5,019 nucleotides of DNA from Alphaproteobacteria bacterium (GTDB lineage Bacteria; Pseudomonadota; Alphaproteobacteria; CAISOG01): the NCBI GenBank assembly GCA_018883285.1, contig VEQJ01000117.1, positions 1-5,019 on the forward strand. The letters run 5' to 3'. A model generated the notes under the pieces. It saw nothing but the letters and a program-made list of their open reading frames with translations, ran no database searches and was not told the DNA's origin. The position numbers were made by a program, and so were the translations under genes. Shown piece by piece: positions 1-5,019 of this stretch. How positions within the stretch are numbered: position 1 is the first letter of the stretch; each line of letters starts with the position of its first letter.

Positions 1-49
1 GCATAGTGTTAGGCCTGAGGTGGCTGTCTGATTGGATATCTGGTAAACG

Positions 50-68
50 CCAGCCCTGCTGGGGTTTT
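50..68 (+). terminator. Possible weak intrinsic terminator of an upstream + strand gene
   Basis: A perfect five-base-pair stem CCAGC (50-54) and GCTGG (58-62) with a three-base loop CCT is followed by GG and then TTTT at 65-68. The position, over 130 bases before the glutamate dehydrogenase start, suits the end of an upstream transcript. The stem is short and the T tract is only four bases, so this may be a chance hairpin or a regulatory dyad. Confidence 0.3.
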
Positions 69-135
69 GTGATCATCAATCAATTTTGTTGCGATGCGCT
101 TAATAAGGGGTGGTCATGCCCTAATTAGGTATGGT

Positions 136-164
136 AAGCCTGCTTCAGGTGCAAAGCCCTGCTT
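136..164 (+). repeat. Paired small dyads in the leader of the glutamate dehydrogenase gene
   Basis: Two near-identical units, AAGCCTGCTT (136-145) and AAGCCCTGCTT (154-164), lie 18 bases apart start to start. Each is a small inverted repeat, AAGC and GCTT around CT or CCT. The core AGCCCTGCT also occurs at 52-60 inside the possible terminator stem. Two similarly spaced dyads before a start codon could be an operator, but four-base arms are weak evidence and no known regulator site is recognised. The rest of bases 1-205 shows no convincing -35/-10 pair and no gene. Confidence 0.25.
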
Positions 165-205
165 AGCGTTAATGCTGCTAACCCCTTACCCGCATTGCCA
201 AAACC

Positions 206-2128
206 ATGAATGCTGCCGCCAAAAACCATCATCATCAACAGGGCGGATCATTGGCCAACCCGCAAAACTCTAGCGAATTGTTGGCCAGATTGACGGGGGC
301 TGCCGATGTTGCGGTGCCACAGGGTTGGGATTGGGATCAGGTCGCCAAACTGTTTTATCAGCATATCAGCCCAGCGGATTGGAACCGTTTGGGGGTCACG
401 GGTCAGGCCGATGGCCTGCTAAGCATGGTAGATCTTGGCGGTCAGCGCGCGATTGGCCAGCCCAATTTGCGTGTGGTGGAGCGTGCCGAGGGTCTGTTGA
501 TAGAAATTGTTACCGACGATATGCCGTTTCTGGTGGATTCGGTGACGGCTGCCTTAAACCAGGCGGGGCTAAATGTTAATTTGGTTATCCACCCCATCAT
601 GAATGCGGTTCGTGATGAGGGGGGAAAGCTGTTGGCATTGGCACCCTCACAATCCACAGAGCCGTTGTCGTCTAAGCCCCCCAAGGGCGCTATCGTGCTG
701 GAATCCTGGCAACAATTTTTTACCACCGGCGCCTTGGTACCTGCCCAAATTGAGCTAATCAGCAGCAAATTGACCCAGGTTTTGCGCGATGTGCGGCACG
801 CGGTCAGCGATTGGCAACCCATGCGCCAACGGTTGCAGGCGATGCAGGCCAGGTTGCAGGAATCGAAACTGCCCGCCGATGAAATTGCAGAGGTTAATGC
901 CTTTCTTAGCTGGTTAGACAATGGCCGTTTTACCTTTTTGGGCAGCCGTAGCCTGAAATACCAACCCGGCACCAGCGGCGATAAGAATGACCAGGATAGC
1001 AGCCTGGAAGAGCGGTTGGTGGTGGTGCCTGGCAGTGGTTTGGGCGTGTTGCGGGATGACAGCGTCACCCTGTTTGCGGGTGCCCGAAAGTTGTCGGACA
1101 TGTCGACCAAGGCCAAAAAATTTATGTTGCTGGGTGGGACATTTTCGATCGTGAAAACCAGCCAGGTTGCAACCGTGCATCGCCCTGTTTTGATGGATGC
1201 TATCGGCCTTAGATTCTATGACGCTAAGGGGCAGTTGCAGGAGGTGTTTTGGTTTGTTGGCCTGTTCACCTCAGCCGTTTATGTGCAATCGATTCTTGAG
1301 ATCCCGCTGCTGCGCAAAAAAGTTAAAGAGATTCAAGAGCGTAGCGGTTTTCTGGCCGACAGTCACAATGCCAAGGCCTTGATGCACATCCTGGAAACCC
1401 TGCCCCGCGATGAATTGTTGCAGATGGATGATGAGACGATTTATCAAATGGCCATCAGCCTGTTGTATCTGCAAGACCACCAGAAATTGGCACTGTTTGG
1501 TCGTTATGACCCCCTGCTGCGTTTTGTTAGCTGCTTTATTTATGTGCCGCGCCTGGCCTACAGCACCACCTTGGAGCAAAAACTGGTGCGCTATCTTGAG
1601 GATCAGTTGGGCGGGCGGCAAAGCCAATTGCTGCTGCAAACCGGCGAATCCCCCTTTATGCGGATTCATTTGGTGCTAACCGCCAGCGGTGGTGCGTTGA
1701 TTGAGGCCGATTGGAACCAGTTGGAAGAGGCGATGCAGCAGTTGGCGCAAAGCTGGGAAGAGCGGTTGGAGGGGGTAATCCGCCGTGACGCGCCAGAATT
1801 GTGGAATCCCTATCTGCAGATACTGAAAAACGGTTTCAGCCTGTCGTATCAAGAGCGCTTTACCCCCGAAAATGCCTTTGAGGATTTGCCATTTTTGTTG
1901 GCGCTTAGCCAAAAACGCAATTTAAAGATTCATCTGTCCACCGATGTGCTGCCCACCACCCACCCGCAGGAGCAGCGGTTAAAGCTTAAGCTGTTTCAGC
2001 ACGCTGAACCGGTTGCGTTGGCCGATATTACCCCCCTGTTGGATCGCATGGGAATCCGCCTTATCAACGAAAATCCGTTTCGTTTTGTGGGGGCTGTGGC
2101 AATGGCGCGCAGGAACTGTTGTTTTTGA
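206..2128 (+). CDS. NAD-specific glutamate dehydrogenase (large ~1,600-aa class), N-terminal part, ended by a frameshift
   Basis: This is the N-terminal regulatory half of the large NAD-dependent glutamate dehydrogenase, the cytosolic enzyme that oxidatively deaminates L-glutamate to 2-oxoglutarate and ammonium (called gdhB or gdhZ in some species). Visible family segments in order: LFYQHISPADW (residues 49-59); a first ACT-like segment with IVTDDMPFLVDSV (101-113) and HP at 129-130; FLSWLDNGRFTFLG (233-246); GSGLGVLRDD (from 276); TVHRP (323-327); VFWFVGLFTSAVY (347-359); EIPLLRKKV (from 365); HILETLPRDEL (394-404); RYDPLLRFVSCFIYVPR (433-449); SYQERFTPENAF (547-558); and LLDRMGIRLINENPF (611-625). 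Family homology is lost after about residue 629, and the last dozen residues before the TGA are out-of-frame translation. ATG 206 is the first start after an in-frame TAA at 179-181. It has no clear Shine-Dalgarno sequence, whereas TTG 251 is preceded by a purine-rich GGGCGGA, so a start 15 codons later is possible. Residues 8-10 are a His triplet outside the conserved part. Confidence 0.93.
   Translation: MNAAAKNHHHQQGGSLANPQNSSELLARLTGAADVAVPQGWDWDQVAKLFYQHISPADWNRLGVTGQADGLLSMVDLGGQRAIGQPNLRVVERAEGLLIEIVTDDMPFLVDSVTAALNQAGLNVNLVIHPIMNAVRDEGGKLLALAPSQSTEPLSSKPPKGAIVLESWQQFFTTGALVPAQIELISSKLTQVLRDVRHAVSDWQPMRQRLQAMQARLQESKLPADEIAEVNAFLSWLDNGRFTFLGSRSLKYQPGTSGDKNDQDSSLEERLVVVPGSGLGVLRDDSVTLFAGARKLSDMSTKAKKFMLLGGTFSIVKTSQVATVHRPVLMDAIGLRFYDAKGQLQEVFWFVGLFTSAVYVQSILEIPLLRKKVKEIQERSGFLADSHNAKALMHILETLPRDELLQMDDETIYQMAISLLYLQDHQKLALFGRYDPLLRFVSCFIYVPRLAYSTTLEQKLVRYLEDQLGGRQSQLLLQTGESPFMRIHLVLTASGGALIEADWNQLEEAMQQLAQSWEERLEGVIRRDAPELWNPYLQILKNGFSLSYQERFTPENAFEDLPFLLALSQKRNLKIHLSTDVLPTTHPQEQRLKLKLFQHAEPVALADITPLLDRMGIRLINENPFRFVGAVAMARRNCCF
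2083..2128 (+). other. Frameshift junction within the glutamate dehydrogenase gene
   Basis: Homology passes from the frame of ATG 206 to the frame one base back within this stretch. The upstream frame reads INENPFRF and then turns into an unrelated tail ending at TGA 2126-2128. The other frame resumes with GAQELLFLNDITVALP, which fits the family. The crossover overlaps TTTT at 2083-2086 and GGGGG at 2089-2093. One extra G would give PFRFVGGCGNGAQELLF without interruption, and one extra T would work nearly as well. The change is equivalent to a one-base deletion. Sequencing or assembly error in a homopolymer is the most likely cause. A true mutation, or P-site slippage of GGG (2090-2092) back onto GGG (2089-2091), cannot be excluded. 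No stimulatory hairpin or upstream Shine-Dalgarno-like element is obvious. Confidence 0.88.
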
Positions 2129-5019
2129 ATGACATCACGGTTGCCTTGCCCGCGGATGTAACCATCGATGCCGACCTGGCTGAGCGGGTGACCACCCTGT
2201 TGCAGGATTTGTGGGATCGCAAGCTGGAAAATGATGAGCTGAATCGTCTGGTTTTGACGGCTGGCTTAACAGGGCGTGAGATTACCGTGCTGCGCGCCTA
2301 TCTCAAATGGTTGCGCCAGTTGGGGGCGGGCTACAATGAAAGCTATTTGGGACAAAGCTTGCTGGCCTTGCCCCAGGTAGCGGTGCATATCATGAACGCC
2401 TTTCATGCGCGTTTTGATCCCGCCGCGGTCAATCTGCCCGTGGTGCGTCAACAACTGACCCTGGTGTATCAATTGCTGGCCGATAAAGCGACCAGAGAGC
2501 AAGAGCGGATTTTGCGTAGCCTGGTCGATTTGTTGCAGGCAACGGTGCGCACCAACTATTACCAACAGTCTGAGGATGGGTCGGCCAAACCGTGCTTAAG
2601 CTTTAAAATTTTGGGCACCAATTTGGAATGGTTGCCCGCCCCACGCCCCTTTGCCGAAATCTTTGTGTACAGCCCGTTGATGGAAGGGGTGCACTTGCGG
2701 GGTGGTAAGATTGCCCGCGGTGGTATCCGTTGGTCGGATCGCCGTGAAGATTTTCGTCAGGAAGTTCTGGGGCTGGTTAAGGCGCAGCTGGTTAAGAATG
2801 TTGTGATTGTGCCGGTTGGGGCAAAGGGTGGCTTTGTGGTGAAATCAACCCCAACCGACCAGCAATCGATGGCCGATTTGGGCAAACAAGCCTATGACCT
2901 GTTGATTCGTGGCATGTTGGATATCACCGACAATCTGGTAGAGGGTAAGGTGGCACCCCCACCCCAGGTAACACGGCATGATGAGGATGATCATTACCTG
3001 GTGGTGGCAGCGGATAAGGGCACGGCGACCTTCTCTGACCGTGCCAACAATATTGCGGCGGAGTATAATTTCTGGTTGGGCGATGCCTTTGCTTCAGGTG
3101 GCAGCAAGGGTTATGACCACAAGAAAATCGGCATCACATCCCGCGGGGCATGGGAATCGGTTCGGCGTCATTTCTGCGATATGGGGCGTAACGCCGATCA
3201 GGAGCCGTTGACGGTGGTGGGTGTCGGCGATATGTCGGGCGATGTGTTTGGCAATGGGCTGTTGCTGTCCAAAAACCTGAAATTGCAGGCGGCCTTTAAC
3301 CATCAACATATCTTCTTGGATCCCAATCCCGAAAATCCACAGGCTTGTTGGAACGAACGCAAACGCCTGTTTGATTTGCCGCGTTCCAGTTGGGAAGATT
3401 ATGACGCCAGCCTGCTTTCGCCAGGCGGGCAGATTATTAAGCGTTCTGCCAAAAATGTGACGCTGGATCCCGCGGTGGCAGAATGGTTGGGCGTTGAGGC
3501 CAAGGATGTTGATCCCAACGATATTATTCGGGCGATGCTAAGGCTGCCTGTTGATCTGCTATGGCTGGGCGGTATTGGCACCTATGTTAAGGCTGAGGAT
3601 GAAAGCCATCTATCGGTTTCGGATAGCGTTAATGATCTGGTGCGCATTAATGGTCATGAGATTGGGGCTAAGGTGGTGGCTGAGGGCGCCAATGTTGGCT
3701 TTACCCAGGGCGGACGCGTTGAATACGCCCTGAAAGGTGGGCGGATTAACACCGACTTTATCGACAATTCGGGCGGCGTTGATTGCTCCGACCATGAAGT
3801 CAATCTGAAAATCCTGTTCAGCCAGGCGGAGTTGGCGGGCAAGCTGACCGCGGCGGATCGCGACAGCCTGATGGTTGAGCTGACCGATGAGGTGGTCGCC
3901 CTGATCCTGCGCAACAACCGTTTGCAGAATCTGGCCCTGTCCATGATTGAGGCGCAGGCACCCCGTCTGGTCGATGCGCATGGCAAATTGATGCGCCGTT
4001 TGGAGCAGGAAGGATTCCTTAGCCGCGCCCTGAACCGCTTGCCAAGCGATGATCAGCTGCAGGAGCGGGCATTGCGTGGCCAGGGATTAACCCGCCCCGA
4101 ATTGGCGGTGTTGATGTCGCATGCAAAGATTGCCCTGCGTGAACAGCTGCGGGAGGCTAAGTCTGAGGCGCAACATGGCCTGGTGCAGTATCTGACCCAC
4201 TATTTCCCCAAAACGGTGCGCGATCGCTTTGGGGAGGAAATTGATCGGCATCCGTTGAATCAGGAAATTGATCTGATGTTGTTGACCAACAGCCTGATCA
4301 ACCGCCTGGGTCTGCATCGCATTGATCAGTTGCAAGAATCGGTCAACGGCACCATTACCCAGGTGGCGGGCGGTTATATCCTGGTGCGCGAAAGCTTTGC
4401 GTTGCATCGCCGCTGGGCAGGGTTGTTGCAGTTGGATGGCAAGGTGGATCCCAATGTGCTGCTGGAGCAATTCCAACGGCTGGCCGATGTGGTTGAGCAA
4501 AATTGCTGGTGGTGGGTGCTGTGTGGCGGCGATGACCATGCCGAGGCGGAGTTTGCGACCGTTAACCAGATGGCCTATGCCGAGGTGATGAGCCAGCTGC
4601 CCGACTTGTTGGGTGAGCATCGTTTGGAGCAGTTGATGGCCGAAAAGCAGCGGTTGATAGACGCTGGTTTCCCGGAGGAGGATGCCGCATCCTGCAGCGC
4701 GCTGAATCTGTGGCATAGCGGTCTGATGGTGTTGCAGGAAGGCTACAAAATCGGCCTGAAGCCAGCCGAGGCCTGCAAGCTGCGTTGGCAGTTGGAGGAT
4801 GCCCTGCAGCTGCGGGTGATTGAGGAAGGGCTAAGCAAGCTGACCCTGCACACCCTGTGGGAAAAGCGGGCGGTTGATGCCCTGCGCCGAAGCCTGCGCC
4901 TGTTGGACAGCAACGCCACCGAACAGCTGTTGCGGATTGTGGTCACGAAAGGTAGTGCCGATAGCTGGTGGCGGGATCACAGCGCCCGCCTGAACCGCTA
5001 TCAGGCCATGTTGCAAGAG
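2092..5019 (+). CDS. NAD-specific glutamate dehydrogenase, catalytic and C-terminal part, shifted frame, runs off the window
   Basis: This is the continuation of the same protein in the frame whose codons begin at 2092, 2095 and so on. The frame is open from 2008 to the window end with no stop, and 2092 is the likely join, not a start codon (the first ATG in this frame is at 2392). Numbering assumes one restored base. GGKIARGGIRWSDR (833-846) and VKAQLVKNVVIVPVGAKGG (858-876) form the glutamate/leucine dehydrogenase active-site block, with candidate substrate and catalytic lysines K864 and K874. AADKGTATFSD (935-945) carries the expected active-site aspartate. VVGVGDMSGDVFGNG (1004-1018) is the Rossmann dinucleotide loop, and IFLDP with D1039 fits the acidic residue that favours NAD over NADP. 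LLWLGGIGTYVK (1118-1129), VVAEGANVGFTQ (1157-1168) and DHEVNLKI (1196-1203) follow. The later helical C-terminal region is recognisable but more divergent. The window reaches residue 1605; family members are about 1,600-1,650 residues, so probably only a few tens are missing. All key catalytic motifs are intact, which argues against decay. Confidence 0.93.

Noticed and set aside
2..31. Possible last codons of an upstream gene, reading HSVRPEVAV then TGA at 29-31, just before the hairpin at 50-62
   Set aside because: Nine codons are too few to judge, and another frame is also open here (3-128). The position before a possible terminator is suggestive only.
61..205. A sigma-70-type promoter for the glutamate dehydrogenase gene (candidates TTGTTG at 86-91, TTAATA at 100-105, TATGGT at 130-135)
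   Set aside because: No pair of hexamers has acceptable spacing near 17 bases, so no promoter can be supported.
442..1116. A 224-residue open frame on the minus strand
   Set aside because: It is antisense to the ACT-like and helical region of the same gene, whose + strand translation matches the family throughout. No recognisable motif in the antisense product.
3610..3986. Two overlapping minus-strand open frames of 123 and 110 residues
   Set aside because: Both are antisense to the catalytic domain (around VVAEGANVGFTQ and DHEVNLKI) and overlap each other in different frames, so they are shadows.
4087..4716. A 209-residue open frame on the minus strand
   Set aside because: It lies wholly inside the conserved glutamate dehydrogenase C-terminal coding region on the opposite strand, and its His/Gln/Leu-rich composition is what antisense reading of this gene would give. 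No recognisable domain.
206..5019. A decayed pseudogene
   Set aside because: Only one frame disruption is seen in about 4.8 kb, the catalytic lysine, aspartate and NAD-binding motifs are intact, and the disruption lies at homopolymers. A sequence error fits better, though a recent mutation is not excluded.

Overview
The window is almost entirely one gene: the large (about 1,600-residue, '180 kDa class') NAD-specific glutamate dehydrogenase, read on the + strand from base 206 to the right edge. The protein runs past base 5019, so its last residues and stop codon are not visible. The family is typical of Proteobacteria, and the motif spellings together with the moderate G+C (mid-50s percent by eye) fit an alphaproteobacterium or a related proteobacterial lineage best. 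That placement is inference and cannot be narrowed from one housekeeping gene.

Layout: bases 1-205 are non-coding as far as I can see. They hold a short GC hairpin that could end an upstream + strand transcript, plus two more small dyads with a similar core. Bases 206-2128 encode the N-terminal regulatory half (ACT-like and helical segments) in one reading frame. That frame stops at a TGA at 2126-2128. The homologous protein continues without a gap in the frame shifted by one base, open from 2008 to the window end, and holds the catalytic and C-terminal regions. The crossover lies close to a T4 run and a G5 run at 2083-2093. Restoring one base there gives a continuous protein of 1,605 residues within the window, close to the family's full length.

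The catalytic half keeps the expected glutamate dehydrogenase signature lysines, the active-site aspartate region and the Rossmann NAD-binding loop, so there is no sign of functional decay apart from the frameshift. The simplest explanation is a single-base homopolymer error in the sequence. A real frameshift mutation or programmed slippage is possible but nothing here favours it. I found no RNA genes, mobile elements, CRISPR arrays or second gene, and no support for a novel system. The many opposite-strand reading frames are shadows of this gene.
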